Under the pieces are notes generated by a model that did not search any database, was not told the DNA's origin, and saw only the letters and a program-made list of their open reading frames with translations. Below, in pieces: positions 5,754-5,856 of a stretch of DNA of 5,856 nucleotides. Position numbers and translations under genes: made by a program. Numbering within the stretch: the stretch's first letter is position 1; each line of letters starts with the position of its first letter. Source of the DNA: Legionella genomosp. 1 (lineage in GTDB: Bacteria > Pseudomonadota > Gammaproteobacteria > Legionellales > Legionellaceae); assembly GCA_945867185.1 (NCBI GenBank), contig CAMBHM010000098.1:1-5856 (forward strand), written 5' to 3'.

Positions 5754-5856
5754 TATAAAAAACAGATTTTTAAATTTACATCACAATTCGCCCTTTATAA
5801 CTCAAAGGCACGAATAGCCACGTTAGAACCTATTGATAAATAAGATCAAACTCGTA
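5754..5856. other. AT-rich intergenic sequence with no gene seen
   Basis: Together with 5642-5753 this makes a 215-nt stretch without a gene. On the + strand every frame is closed by stops. On the - strand two frames stay open from the right edge for only 8 and 10 codons (stops at 5832-5830 and 5825-5823), so the tail of a neighbouring - strand gene could end here, but this cannot be judged. A 4-bp stem CTGT/ACAG (5751-5754 with 5762-5765) followed by ATTTTT is too short to call a terminator. Confidence 0.5.

Noticed and set aside
5823..5856. C-terminal tail of a - strand gene entering from the right edge
   Set aside because: Two frames are open for only 8 and 10 codons, too little to tell coding from chance.
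1..5856. CRISPR array, insertion sequence or phage genes
   Set aside because: No spaced direct repeats, transposase, integrase or terminal inverted repeats were seen anywhere in the window.

Overview
The window looks like chromosomal DNA of a moderately AT-rich gammaproteobacterium. A Legionella-like or related host-associated lineage is my guess. It rests on base composition, the style of the proteins, and a GC-rich palindrome near the right edge that resembles short dispersed repeats I remember from Legionella, Coxiella and Rickettsia genomes. The genus cannot be fixed from the sequence alone.

Left block, about 1-4017, + strand: three genes that look like one transcription unit. The first, cut by the left edge, is a divergent serine hydroxymethyltransferase (SHMT) family enzyme that keeps its PLP lysine but has lost several signature residues. 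After 30 nt with a strong Shine-Dalgarno comes a 627-residue protein that I do not recognise, starting at TTG. Its last 11 nt overlap the start of a 12-helix major facilitator (MFS) transporter. An altered PLP enzyme, an unknown soluble protein and a transporter, tightly packed, suggest a small pathway that makes or modifies an amino-acid-like molecule and moves it across the membrane. That is inference. No substrate can be read from the sequence.

Centre, 4018-4144, + strand: a tRNA gene with its own promoter placed directly after the MFS stop codon. All stems are intact and the body is that of a serine tRNA with a long variable arm. The anticodon position reads TCT (an arginine anticodon), and the normally invariant T33 is A. 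This is the most unusual element in the window.

Right block, 4130-5641, - strand: a 503-residue ABC-F ATPase (a ribosome-associated twin-ATPase family). It converges on the tRNA and its last four codons and stop lie antisense to the tRNA 3' end. Its likely promoter is just upstream, near 5674-5702. The remaining 215 bases to the right edge hold no convincing gene. They contain the GC-rich palindrome, otherwise AT-rich sequence, and stop codons in every frame I read.
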